Shown piece after piece: positions 25,627 through 33,587 of a stretch of DNA of 64,000 nt; position 1 is the stretch's first letter; every line of letters begins with the position of its first letter. The notes beneath the pieces were generated by a model. The model made no database searches, was not told the origin of the DNA, and worked only from the letters and a program-made list of their open reading frames with translations. The translations under genes were made by a program, and so were the position numbers. Source of the stretch: Sphingobium sp. TCM1 (GTDB taxonomy: Bacteria > Pseudomonadota > Alphaproteobacteria > Sphingomonadales > Sphingomonadaceae); contig NZ_LXVX01000012.1 in the NCBI RefSeq assembly GCF_001650725.1, positions 1 through 64,000 of the forward strand, given 5' to 3'.

Positions 25627-26218
25627 GGCCCAGCCTTCGGGAAATATTGGCGAGGATGGCGGCCGTGATCCCCCAGATTCGGCGCCCCTGCCAGTCGATC
25701 TCGTAATATTGTCGCAGGGCACCGGCAAGCTCCACCTCGCGCCGCACCCGGTTCATCGGGTCGAGCGCATAGGCCAGGGGCACCTCGAACCAGTCGGCAA
25801 CCTCTCCCTCCCGCGGGCGCAGCGGCAGGTCGGGCGGGATGACCCCCAGAACCGGCACGATGTCGAAGCCGGTGAAGGTATGATAGCGGTCGGATGTTCC
25901 GATCACCTGCACATGGTCGGGGTGCAGCGCGATTTCCTCCTGCGCCTCGCGCAATGCGCCGGCAATCTCGTCCGCATCGCCTTCATCCACCCGGCCGCCC
26001 GGAAAGGCGATCTGGCCGGCATGGTTCCGCAGCCGCGCCGAGCGTTCGGTCAGGATCAACCCCGGCTCGGGCCGGTCGGTGATCGCCACCAGCACCGCCG
26101 CGGGGGCGAGCGGAATGTCGCCCTCGATCCGCGGATCGCGCACATCGGATGGTTGCAACAAGTCGTCTCGGCGATGGCCTGCGTCGAGCGCGGCGCGCAG
26201 CCGCTCGGCCAGCGTCAT
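25607..26218 (-). CDS. NUDIX hydrolase, CoA pyrophosphatase type
   Basis: A 203-aa protein with the NUDIX box GGRVDEGDADEIAGALREAQEEIAL, preceded by the NHAGQIAFPGGR segment typical of the coenzyme A diphosphatase (NudL/YeaB) group. It probably cleaves CoA or CoA derivatives to 3',5'-ADP and phosphopantetheine. The start at 26218 overlaps the upstream gene as ATGA; the 3' end overlaps cca. The three-gene run DUF1285-NUDIX-cca is a tight operon. Confidence 0.9.
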   Translation of the reverse strand: MTLAERLRAALDAGHRRDDLLQPSDVRDPRIEGDIPLAPAAVLVAITDRPEPGLILTERSARLRNHAGQIAFPGGRVDEGDADEIAGALREAQEEIALHPDHVQVIGTSDRYHTFTGFDIVPVLGVIPPDLPLRPREGEVADWFEVPLAYALDPMNRVRREVELAGALRQYYEIDWQGRRIWGITAAILANISRRLGHDRLAA

Positions 26219-26781
26219 GTCAGGCCGTCCAGTGCGAAAAAGGCGCCCTCGCTCCACAGGCCGACCCGTTCTCCGCCCTCGTCCAGCGCCAGGTTCATCA
26301 GTTCATAATAGACGCTGCGCGCGATCAGCGCTTCCATGCCGCCCCGAACATGGAGATAGGGGTGGGGGCCGTCGGGCGTTTCTCGCAGGGTCAGGCCATG
26401 GTCGCTGCCAGCCGTCACGAGGTCGCCGCTGTTGAGCCGGAAGGTCAGCGTGCGGTCACGACCCTCGCCGTCGCTCCTGAGTTCGACCGCGACGAAAGGC
26501 GCATCCTCCACCACTATGTCGAGTTTCTCGACCGGGGTGACGAGGACATGGCTGCCGTCCGGTTCGCGCCGCAATATGCTCGAAAAGAGGCGGACCATCG
26601 CCTCGCGGCCGATCGGCGAACCCTGATGGTACCAGGTGCCATCGCGCGCGATCCGCATCTCGCTGTCGCCGCAATGATCGGGGTTCCACTGCGCGACCGG
26701 TGGCAGGCGCTTTTCCTGCGCCAGGCGCGCAATATCGGCGAGCGACAGGGTGGACAGGTCTGGCAGTGGCTCCATCGGCAT
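26215..26781 (-). CDS. DUF1285 family protein
   Basis: A 188-aa cytosolic protein. Landmarks are PPVAQWNPDHCGDSEMRIARDGTWYHQGSPIGREAMVRLFSSILRREPDG, VTPVEKLDIVVEDAPFVAVEL, and the C-terminal YYELMNLALDEG, recognised as the DUF1285 family whose members have a double-barrel fold of unknown biochemical role. Two nearby ATG codons (26781, 26775) are possible starts; the first is used. It is the first gene of the DUF1285-NUDIX-cca operon, 58 bp after the GNAT gene. Confidence 0.82.
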   Translation of the reverse strand: MPMEPLPDLSTLSLADIARLAQEKRLPPVAQWNPDHCGDSEMRIARDGTWYHQGSPIGREAMVRLFSSILRREPDGSHVLVTPVEKLDIVVEDAPFVAVELRSDGEGRDRTLTFRLNSGDLVTAGSDHGLTLRETPDGPHPYLHVRGGMEALIARSVYYELMNLALDEGGERVGLWSEGAFFALDGLT

Positions 26782-26839
26782 GGGCCGGAGATAGGAGCGC
26801 ATCGCTCGGAACGCAAAGAAGTAATTGCAGCGCGGGGGT

Positions 26840-27376
26840 TCAGGCCGCGACGGCGATCCGGGGAGCCAGCATTCCCTTGCCCCCGACCGGCCGGTCGTCG
26901 ACCGAGAGGGCGAGCAGCCGGCGCTTCTCGAACGGACCGGGCGCGTCCCAGCCGCCAGTGCCCGCGTCGGAAAAGCCCCAGAAGCGGCCATAATATTCCG
27001 GGTCGCCGATCATCATCAGCGGTTCGGTGCGCTGCGCCCGCGCGGCGGCGACCACCATGTCCATCAGGGCACGGCCATGGCCGCCTTTCTGATGTGCGGG
27101 TTCGACCGCCACCGGGCCGACCATGATTAGCGGGATCTGGCTACCATCCGCCTGGGTCAGCGCCACCGGCCAGCTTTGCAGCGACCCGATGAGCGCGCCC
27201 TCGTCATCCACGACGGCAAAGGACAGGCTGGCGAGCCAGGGCATTCCCTCGCGGATGCGATAGGCGGTGCGGCCGTGGCGGTCGGGACCGAAGGCCGCGT
27301 CGAGCAGCCACTCGATCGCCGCTTCGGGCTGACTATCCAGGGGAAGAATGTGAGACACGTCTTGCCGATCCGCCAT
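26840..27376 (-). CDS. GNAT-family N-acetyltransferase
   Basis: A 178-aa protein with the GNAT core: the beta-strand LIMVGPVAVEPAHQKGGHGRALM supplies the acetyl-CoA-binding R/Q-x-x-G-x-G/A-like loop (QKGGHGRA). MMIGDPEYYGRFWGF is typical of the YhbS-like subgroup. The ATG at 27376 is taken; a TTG lies one codon earlier. The substrate is unknown. It may be the promoter-proximal gene of the following DUF1285 operon. Confidence 0.8.
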   Translation of the reverse strand: MADRQDVSHILPLDSQPEAAIEWLLDAAFGPDRHGRTAYRIREGMPWLASLSFAVVDDEGALIGSLQSWPVALTQADGSQIPLIMVGPVAVEPAHQKGGHGRALMDMVVAAARAQRTEPLMMIGDPEYYGRFWGFSDAGTGGWDAPGPFEKRRLLALSVDDRPVGGKGMLAPRIAVAA

Positions 27377-27498
27377 CAATGGCGCATGGGGCAGCGCCGG
27401 AGCGGCGGGCTTTAGCGCCCGCTTCGCAAAATGAAAGACTAAATAGGGCCACCCGGACGGCAGGAGCCTGCTGGACCGGGAGCCGCATGTGGCGAGCT

Positions 27499-27882
27499 AT
27501 GCAGACTGGATTTGACGATTTTCTGACGCTGGAGGTCAACAATCTGCACGTCGATGTGCTGACCGGCATCTATTCGGAGGAGACGCACCTCCCGCAACCG
27601 CTGCGAATTTCCATCCGCGCGCGGTTGCGAATCGCCGACCATTATGGTCCCGAAGCCCCGCTCACCCAGTCCAAAAACTATATGGACCTCAAGCACGCCG
27701 CCTCGACCGCGCTGCCCGAAGGCGTGCATTTCACCCTGATCGAGGCGGTGGCGGACCATATCATCGACACTATCTTCCTCCAGGACGACAAGGTCAGCCA
27801 TGTCGAGGTGAAGATCGTGAAGCTGGCGCTCAGCGAGCGCGGCGAGGAAATCGGCATCACCCTGGGTCGCGGGCGCAAATAG
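27499..27882 (+). CDS. folB: Dihydroneopterin aldolase
   Basis: Converts 7,8-dihydroneopterin to 6-hydroxymethyl-dihydropterin plus glycolaldehyde, the step before FolK. The 127-aa protein shows LEVNNLHVDVLTGIYSEE, LTQSKNYMDLKHAA, FTLIEAVADHIIDTIF and VEVKIVKL, matching the homo-octameric FolB fold with conserved Tyr and Lys. The ATG at 27499 is used; another at 27487 is possible. It is divergent from the GNAT gene and not near folK. Confidence 0.82.
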   Translation: MQTGFDDFLTLEVNNLHVDVLTGIYSEETHLPQPLRISIRARLRIADHYGPEAPLTQSKNYMDLKHAASTALPEGVHFTLIEAVADHIIDTIFLQDDKVSHVEVKIVKLALSERGEEIGITLGRGRK

Positions 27883-27886
27883 CCTC

Positions 27887-27933
27887 GGTTCGTTTCGAGC
27901 GTGTCTAGAAACGATCGTCGACACGCCCGAACC
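27887..27933. terminator. Hairpin between convergent folB and dioxygenase genes
   Basis: GGTTCG..GCGTGTC on the left pairs with GACACGC..CGAACC on the right around a 14-base loop. There is no strong T tract, so it may be a processing or weak termination signal between convergent genes. Confidence 0.45.
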
Positions 27934-27939
27934 TTGATC

Positions 27940-28887
27940 CTACCCCTTCTTGATCAACCCGATCTCGATCAGTCGTTCGGTCAGATAATCATGTGCGCTG
28001 ATCGGCGCTTCGCGGCGCGGATTGTCCTCGGTCACGCATTGCGGTAGCGCGTCGATCATGAAGTCGGGCCGCAGGTGCAGGAAGAAGGGCATGGAATAAC
28101 GCGAATGACCGCGCCGTTCCGGCGGCGGATTGACCACCCGATGGCTGGTGGACGGCAGCACATGGTTGGTCAATCGTTGCAGCATGTCGCCCACGTTGAT
28201 GGCCAGCGCGCCGGGCGGCGGCACGACCGGCAACCAGTTTCCGTCCCGATCCTTCAGTTCCAGACCGCCTTCCTCCGCGCCCAGCAGCAGGGTGATGAGG
28301 TTGATATCCTCATGTGCGCCGGCGCGGATGCCGGGCGCCTGAGGTGACACCGGCGGATAGTGGAGCAGACGCAGGATCGAGTTGCCATTCTCGACAGGCC
28401 CGTCGAACCAGCGTTCGGGCAAGCCCAGATAAAGCGCGATGGCGGACAGCAGTTCCGCGCCGACGCGGTCGAACTCGCGATAGAGGCTGGCGAACACAGG
28501 TTCGAACTCCGGCATTTCTTCGGGCCAGACGTTGGGTGGCATCGTCGCTGCCAGCGGATCGCCTTCTGGCAGGTCGCGGCCGACATGCCAGAATTCCTTG
28601 AGGTCATTTTCGCTCGCGCCCTTGGCGATCTCGGTCCCGAACGCGGTATAACCGCGCTGGCCGCCATTGATCTTGGCATTGTAGCGCTGCTTCACCGCCT
28701 CGGGCTGGGCGAAGAAGCGCCGAGCCAGCGCCCAGCCATCGTCGACCAGCCTCTGGTCCATGCCATGGTCCTTGACCATGGCGAAGCCGAAGCGTTGGAA
28801 GGATTCACCGAAAGCAATGGCGAAATCCGCCTTGGGCATGTCCGCCATGGACAGGACGGGCACCTGTTCCAGCACCGTTTGCGACAC
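27940..28887 (-). CDS. Isopenicillin N synthase-like 2OG-Fe(II) dioxygenase
   Basis: A 315-aa protein of the non-haem iron oxygenase family. The DIOX_N part is near residues 1-130 (FGFAMVKDHGMDQRLV). The catalytic jelly roll contains GAHEDINLITLL (His-x-Asp iron ligands), the distal iron His in STSHRVVN and the 2-oxoglutarate-binding RYSMPFF (R-x-S). Translation begins at a GTG (28887) with a good GGAG site 9 bases before it. The real substrate is unknown; homologues act on small carboxylates, plant-like metabolites or amino-acid derivatives. Confidence 0.85.
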   Translation of the reverse strand: MSQTVLEQVPVLSMADMPKADFAIAFGESFQRFGFAMVKDHGMDQRLVDDGWALARRFFAQPEAVKQRYNAKINGGQRGYTAFGTEIAKGASENDLKEFWHVGRDLPEGDPLAATMPPNVWPEEMPEFEPVFASLYREFDRVGAELLSAIALYLGLPERWFDGPVENGNSILRLLHYPPVSPQAPGIRAGAHEDINLITLLLGAEEGGLELKDRDGNWLPVVPPPGALAINVGDMLQRLTNHVLPSTSHRVVNPPPERRGHSRYSMPFFLHLRPDFMIDALPQCVTEDNPRREAPISAHDYLTERLIEIGLIKKG

Positions 28888-28989
28888 GTTCTGTTCTCCA
28901 AAGATCGAAAAGGGGCAGAACCGTATATGGGACCGCCCGCGTATGGGCGCATCCTTGATCGCGCCGGGCCGCTGTTGCAAGGAGGCAAA

Positions 28990-29397
28990 ATGAACTACTG
29001 GCTGATGAAATCGGAGCCCGACGTGTTTTCCTACGACGACCTGGTCGAAAAGGGGAAGGCCGAATGGGACGGCGTGCGCAACTATGCGGCGCAGGGGCAT
29101 ATGCGGGCGATGCGCAAAGGCGACCTTTCGATCTTCTACCACAGCAACATCGGCGTGGAGGCTGTCGGCATCATGGAGATTGTCGAGGAAGCCGCACCGG
29201 ACAGCACCGACGACACCGGCAAGTGGATCGCAGTCCATGTCGCCCCGCATCGCAAGCTCGCCAAGCCGGTGACGTTGAAGGCCATGAAGGCCGATTCGGC
29301 GCTGGCGGACATGGCAATGCTGCGCCAGCCACGCCTGTCGGTATCTCCCCTGACCAAGGCGCAGTTCGACCATATTCTCGCCATGTCAAAGGCTTGA
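28990..29397 (+). CDS. EVE domain protein
   Basis: A 135-aa protein comprising one EVE domain of the PUA-like superfamily: MNYWLMKSEPDVFSYDDL, WDGVRNYAAQGHMRAMRKGDLSIFYHSN, VGIMEIV and LAKPVTLK. EVE proteins have a pocket that binds modified nucleobases, and some are linked to restriction of modified DNA or to RNA modification. Here it stands alone, with a ribosome site (GGAGG) 5 bases before the ATG. Confidence 0.92.
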   Translation: MNYWLMKSEPDVFSYDDLVEKGKAEWDGVRNYAAQGHMRAMRKGDLSIFYHSNIGVEAVGIMEIVEEAAPDSTDDTGKWIAVHVAPHRKLAKPVTLKAMKADSALADMAMLRQPRLSVSPLTKAQFDHILAMSKA

Positions 29398-29544
29398 GAG
29401 CGTCGGTGGGACATGGTTGCACATGCTGCAATCGGACCGCCGTTTTTTGCGATTGTCTATTTGCCGCGGCGCAACATATGACGGCCTCAACAGAACGAGA
29501 ATAAAAACAGAGGTGTTTGATCGGCATTCACAAGGAGTTTACCC

Positions 29545-29826
29545 ATGCGAATGCTGTCCAAGTTCATTGTCGCCGGCGCGCTGAGCGCCATCGCCGCCAC
29601 CGCCGTCCAGGCGGAAGAAGCCCCCAAGCAGCGCTTCACCCACGAGGGCTACACCTATGTGTACCAGGTGAAGGATACCAAGGGTGGCAAGGTGATTTCC
29701 GGCCGTCGCTTCCCCGACGCCGTGGCCTTCAACCTCGCTGTCAAGAACGGCAAGGTTTCAGGCGTGTCGGGCGGCCAGCAGGTCAATTTCAAGGTTGAGG
29801 AAGCGCGCGGCGCCGCCTCGAACTAA
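29545..29826 (+). CDS. Small secreted protein (93 aa), unknown function
   Basis: A signal peptide (1-23, cleavage VQA-EE) is followed by a 70-residue mature protein with FTHEGYTYVYQVKDTKGGKVISGRRFPDAVAFNLAVKNGKVSGVSGG. The alternating basic, aromatic and Gly pattern suggests a small beta-sheet protein in the periplasm. It ends in a polar tail. A strong AGGAG site precedes the ATG and a strong terminator follows, indicating a monocistronic, well-expressed gene. No family is recognised. Confidence 0.78.
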   Translation: MRMLSKFIVAGALSAIAATAVQAEEAPKQRFTHEGYTYVYQVKDTKGGKVISGRRFPDAVAFNLAVKNGKVSGVSGGQQVNFKVEEARGAASN

Positions 29827-29849
29827 GGCTTATGGCCAAATAAAAGATA

Positions 29850-29884
29850 GGGACGGCATCCGACGGGATGCCGTCCCTTTTTTC
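29850..29884 (+). terminator. Rho-independent terminator after the small secreted gene
   Basis: A perfect 12-bp stem (GGGACGGCATCC / GGATGCCGTCCC) with a 4-base loop is followed by seven T residues. Confidence 0.95.
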
Positions 29885-29941
29885 ATGGGCGCTGATGCTG
29901 CGGAAGCGGGCGCCGACAAGGGGCGGCGCCCGCTCGACCGA

Positions 29942-30244
29942 TCAGCGGCAGCGGCGCTTGCTGTCGATTTCTTTGCCGAGAAGCGCGCCGCCGGCGGCGC
30001 CCAGGATGGTGCCCGTCGCGCGGTCGCCGCGGGTGTCGATCGCGCGGCCCACCAGCGCGCCGCCGACGCCGCCGATAATCAAGCCGGTCGTCCCGTCGGA
30101 CTTGCGGCAATAGGTGCGGCCGTCCCGGCCACGCCATTCCTTGTAGCGATAATGTTTGCGGGCCTGGGCACCGTCGGTCGGCACCGCCATGGAAACGGGA
30201 ACGGCCAGCGAAACGGCGGCCAGGGCTAGCAGGGCTTTACGCAT
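29942..30244 (-). CDS. Glycine-zipper 2TM domain protein
   Basis: A 100-aa exported protein. A signal peptide (about 1-28) is followed by a basic region with two Cys residues, and then by the glycine-zipper segment IIGGVGGALVGRAI and a second one, ILGAAGGALLGKEI. This double zipper is the hallmark of the 17-kDa/Rick-17kDa-like surface antigen family. The ATG at 30244 has an excellent GGAGGAG site. It probably associates with the outer membrane, but no lipobox is seen. Confidence 0.85.
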   Translation of the reverse strand: MRKALLALAAVSLAVPVSMAVPTDGAQARKHYRYKEWRGRDGRTYCRKSDGTTGLIIGGVGGALVGRAIDTRGDRATGTILGAAGGALLGKEIDSKRRCR

Positions 30245-30366
30245 TGAGTATCTCCTCCAGATAGCTGATTTGTCGCTTGAACCGCCTTATGTTGATCGAA
30301 GTTGCATGAACCTACGACAACGATCCAAGTTTCTGTTTTCAAACACATAAAATTTGAGGTGAAACG

Positions 30367-30807
30367 ATGTGCGCGGAAGATGGGCGTCAGGGACAGGCGT
30401 TGATTCAGGCCCTCGGTCTGGCGCCGCATCCCGAAGGCGGTTGGTATCGGGAGACGTGGCGCGCCCCTGCCGCCCCCGGAGAACGGGCGGCAGGCACGGC
30501 TATCCTGTTCCTGCTGGAGGCGCATGACCGGTCGCACTGGCACCGGGTCGATGCGGACGAACATTGGTTCTGGCACGCGGGCGCGCCGCTCCGCTTGTCA
30601 GTGGCCGCGGATGAGGAGCCGGCGCGCGAAATGCTGTTGGGAGGCGACGTGCTGGCTGGTCAGACCCCGCAGGGCTGGATACCCGCGCATCATTGGCAGG
30701 CGGCCGCGCCGCAGGGCGGCTGGACGCTGGTGAGCTGCACGGTGACGCCAGGCTTTGAATTTGCGGGATTTTCTCTCGCGCCGGCGGGTTGGTCGCCTCC
30801 CGTGTGA
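30367..30807 (+). CDS. DUF985 cupin family protein
   Basis: A 146-aa single-domain cupin. It begins LIQALGLAPHPEGGWYRETWR, the DUF985 signature. A second metal/substrate region contains HRVDADEHWFWHAGAPLRL and the C-terminal WTLVSCTVTPGFEFAGFSLA. It has an AGGTG site 9 bases before the ATG and stands alone next to the glycine-zipper gene on the other strand. Function is unknown; homologues are proposed sugar-isomerase-like or epimerase-like cupins. Confidence 0.88.
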   Translation: MCAEDGRQGQALIQALGLAPHPEGGWYRETWRAPAAPGERAAGTAILFLLEAHDRSHWHRVDADEHWFWHAGAPLRLSVAADEEPAREMLLGGDVLAGQTPQGWIPAHHWQAAAPQGGWTLVSCTVTPGFEFAGFSLAPAGWSPPV

Positions 30808-30821
30808 GCGAAGGCTCGAAC

Positions 30822-30830
30822 TTATCCACA
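30822..30830 (+). promoter_or_regulatory. Consensus DnaA box (TTATCCACA)
   Basis: Exact match to the high-affinity 9-mer. It is isolated, downstream of the cupin gene, and not part of a visible cluster, so it is more likely a titration or regulatory site than an origin. Confidence 0.45.
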
Positions 30831-31223
30831 GCTTTGCGCAAAAATCGTCACCAAATTGTCCGATTTCGCTTTGAACGACTCGCAGATGGTGAGACCATCT
30901 TCATATCGAGATGACGGAAGCGGAGTGATCCGGATCCAGAATTCCTTGAGAAATCAGGAATTTGAAGTCAGATCGATGGTTCGTCGCAGGCCGGCCCGCA
31001 AGGATCGAACTGCAAATGGCGGATCGGTCGTAGAAGCCGCTGCCGGGTACGCGCGAAAGTGAACGTCGGGCATCGGATAAATGACCAGCACCGGGAAGGC
31101 GGCCCTTGGCCATAACCCGGAGCACAGCCTGCACAACGACCTCGGATCGAGGGATGCGTGCAGGACACGCCGGGCCGATGATCGCATCCTTCACGGACGC
31201 GGATCGCTAGACTCGACGGAAGT

Positions 31224-31254
31224 GGGGACCGGCAGGAATGCCGGCCCCCATTTT
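31224..31254 (+). terminator. Terminator-like hairpin
   Basis: GGGGACCGGCA and TGCCGGCCCCC form an 11-position stem with one A-C mismatch and a GGAA loop, followed on the plus strand by ATTTT. It lies between the gene-free region and tRNA-Thr and would end a plus-strand transcript from that region. Confidence 0.6.
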
Positions 31255-31284
31255 GCTTTGGGGATCGGGCATCGCTGCCTGTCA

Positions 31285-31359
<75 letters not shown>

Positions 31360-31388
31360 GCACCCATTCGGGTCGGACGCCCTTACTA

Positions 31389-32246
31389 TCAGATCACGCC
31401 GAAGGTCCAGCCCTCTGTTCGCGCAATTTTCGCCGTCAGCGCCGGTGGCGCCCAAAGGTCCGGACGCAGCGCCGCATTTCGCATCCAAGCGGCGGTGACG
31501 AGGGCGTCGGCGCCATGGTCGTCGGGCATCGGCCCCATGTGCTGGCCCGATCCCAGAGCCGACAGCGCCGCATTCAACGCGGCCGTGTCGCGCATCTTGG
31601 TACGGCCTTTGGGGCGCCCGGCGGCACGAGCCGCGATGCTGGTATAGATTTCGATGACCAGCGATCCGGTCGCGGGCACGGGATCGAAGGGCCAGACCGG
31701 CACCTCCCGCCGTACCTTGTGCAGCATCCTCATGCCCGCAAAGCTTGCCTTGGCCACCTGCGCGGCGCCGATCGCATCATAGACGGTCGAAGGCTTGCCC
31801 GCGCCACCTGCATTATATTGGGCTTCGCAGGCGCGGTGGTGCATGAAGCCGGCCTTCGCCCCATCCGCCTTGCCGAAATAGAAATGGCGGCGATGGGCAA
31901 CTTCCAGCAGGCTGGCCGCGCCCAGGTCGGCGTCCTCGCAGATTGCGTCGACATAGGCCCAGAAGGCCGGGCCGTCCTCCGGCGCCGCATCGCCCGGCAG
32001 ATAGGCGCCGCGCGTGACGAAGGGCGGGGCGAAACTGAAATCGAAACCAAACAGGGTGGATGTCTGGGCCGCCGTCTCCAGCAACCAGTCGGTGGCCGCC
32101 TGCCGCGACCAGATGCCGCCCGGCGCGCGGATCAGGCGCGGCACGGCCTGTCCAGTTTCGCACAGGGCGATCGCTATGCCCTTGTGCCGCGCGCCCTTGG
32201 CACCCGACCAGTCGATCGCGGCGAAGCGCGCGAAGCGGGGCGTCAC
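31389..32246 (-). CDS. Putative RNase H-fold (DUF429-like) protein coupled to rarA
   Basis: Starting at GTG 32246, which overlaps the rarA stop as GTGA, the product has 285 aa. It shows features of the RNase H-like fold: a first strand with FAAIDWSGAKG, a second acidic strand LFGFDFSFAPP, IEIYTS, and a late DDHGADALVTAAWMR. The spread D..D..E..D set suggests a nuclease-type active site, as in DUF429 proteins. The far upstream ATG (32279) would overlap rarA by 37 bp. Function is unproven; the tight coupling to RarA suggests a role at stalled forks, which is inference. Confidence 0.62.
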   Translation of the reverse strand: MTPRFARFAAIDWSGAKGARHKGIAIALCETGQAVPRLIRAPGGIWSRQAATDWLLETAAQTSTLFGFDFSFAPPFVTRGAYLPGDAAPEDGPAFWAYVDAICEDADLGAASLLEVAHRRHFYFGKADGAKAGFMHHRACEAQYNAGGAGKPSTVYDAIGAAQVAKASFAGMRMLHKVRREVPVWPFDPVPATGSLVIEIYTSIAARAAGRPKGRTKMRDTAALNAALSALGSGQHMGPMPDDHGADALVTAAWMRNAALRPDLWAPPALTAKIARTEGWTFGVI

Positions 32247-33559
32247 GCCGGGCCGCGCTCCGCCCGCAGCCGGTTCCAATAGGCGATGCGTTCGGCGATG
32301 CGTGCCTCGAACCCGCGATCGGTGGGGCTGTAATAGATCTGGGGACTCATCTCGTCCGGCCAGTAATTGGCACCGGAAAAGCCGCCCTCCGCATCATGGT
32401 CATATTGATAGTTCTTGCCGTAGCCGACCTGCTTCATCAGCTTGGTGGGGGCGTTGACGATGTTCATCGGCGGCATCAGCGATCCGGTGTCCCGCGCGGA
32501 CTTGAAGGACGCCTTCATCGCCATATAGCCGGCATTCGACTTGGGGGCCGTGGCGCAATAGAGGCAGGCCTGCACGATCGCCAGCTCCCCCTCCGGCGAA
32601 CCGAGAAACTCATAGGCATCCTTGGCCGCAAGGCACTGGACCAGCGCCTGCGGATCGGCGAGGCCAATATCCTCGGTCGCGAAACGCACCAGCCGCCGCA
32701 ACACGTAAAGCGGCTCCTCGCCCGCCGTCAGCATCCGCGCCAGATAATAGAGCGCGGCCTGTGGGTCTGATCCGCGCAATGCTTTGTGCAGTGCGGAAAT
32801 GAGGTTGTAATGCCCCTCCCTATCCTTGTCATAGACCGCAACGCGGCGGTGGAGCAGGGCGGAAAGGCCGGCGGGATCGAGCGGCTGCGGAATGTCGATC
32901 GAATAGAGCGTCTCAACCTGGTTGAGGAGGAAGCGGCCGTCCCCATCCGCACTCGCCAGCAACGCTTCGCGCGCTGCGACGTCCAGGTGCAGCGGGCGGC
33001 CGGTCAGCGCCTCTGCCCGGTCCAGCAACTGCTCCAGCGCCGCGGCGTCCAGCCGACGCAGGATAAGCACCTGTGCGCGGGACAGCAGCGCCGCGTTGAG
33101 TTCGAAGCTCGGATTTTCGGTGGTCGCGCCCACCAGCGTGACGGTCCCGTTCTCGACGAAGGGCAGGAATCCGTCCTGCTGTGCGCGGTTGAACCGATGG
33201 ATCTCGTCCACGAACAACAGCGTCTTCTCGCCCCGCCGGCCATGCTCCTTGGCGAGGGCAAAGACCTTCTTGAGGTCGGCGACTCCGGAAAAGACCGCCG
33301 AGATCGGTTCGAACCGCATCCCCACAGCATCCGCCAGAAGGCGGGAGATCGTCGTCTTGCCGGTGCCAGGCGGCCCCCAGAAGATGATCGAGGAAAGCCG
33401 GCCCGCCGCCACCATGCGGCCGATCGCGCCATCGGGACCGGTCAGATGTTCCTGTCCCACCACGTCGCTCAGCGTGCGCGGGCGCAGCCGGTCGGCCAGC
33501 GGGGCGATGTCCGCCAAATCGGCGGAGCCAGGGTCATCGGAAGCAAAAAGATCGGCCAT
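32243..33559 (-). CDS. rarA: Replication-associated recombination protein A (RarA/MgsA)
   Basis: AAA+ ATPase of the clamp-loader family that acts at blocked replication forks. The 438-aa product has LADRLRPRTLSDVVGQEHL, Walker A GPPGTGKTT, Walker B LLFVDEIHRFNR, sensor 1 GATTENPSFELNAALLSR, the KASFKSARD/GSLMPPMNIVNAPTKLMK region and the C-terminal WPDEMSPQIYYSPTDRGFEARIAERI typical of RarA. It starts at ATG 33559 and its stop overlaps the GTG of the next gene. Confidence 0.94.
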   Translation of the reverse strand: MADLFASDDPGSADLADIAPLADRLRPRTLSDVVGQEHLTGPDGAIGRMVAAGRLSSIIFWGPPGTGKTTISRLLADAVGMRFEPISAVFSGVADLKKVFALAKEHGRRGEKTLLFVDEIHRFNRAQQDGFLPFVENGTVTLVGATTENPSFELNAALLSRAQVLILRRLDAAALEQLLDRAEALTGRPLHLDVAAREALLASADGDGRFLLNQVETLYSIDIPQPLDPAGLSALLHRRVAVYDKDREGHYNLISALHKALRGSDPQAALYYLARMLTAGEEPLYVLRRLVRFATEDIGLADPQALVQCLAAKDAYEFLGSPEGELAIVQACLYCATAPKSNAGYMAMKASFKSARDTGSLMPPMNIVNAPTKLMKQVGYGKNYQYDHDAEGGFSGANYWPDEMSPQIYYSPTDRGFEARIAERIAYWNRLRAERGPA

Positions 33560-33587
33560 CGCGACCGATATAGGGACAGAGAGCCGA

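Larger units (their letters stand above)
30808..31284. other. 477-bp region without a supported gene
   Basis: Open frames exist on both strands but none has a convincing start, ribosome site, codon pattern or recognised sequence. Visible elements are a DnaA box TTATCCACA (30822-30830), a short hairpin AGATGGT/ACCATCT (30884-30900), a repeat AATTCCT/AGGAATT (30940-30962) and a strong hairpin near 31224-31254. A small RNA or a decayed gene is possible but unproven. Confidence 0.5.

Noticed and set aside
30856-31062. 68-residue plus-strand open frame
   Set aside because: Starts at a TTG with no clear Shine-Dalgarno and has no recognised sequence.
30901-31194. 97-residue minus-strand open frame in the gene-free region
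   Set aside because: No ribosome site, atypical composition and no recognised motif; treated as chance.
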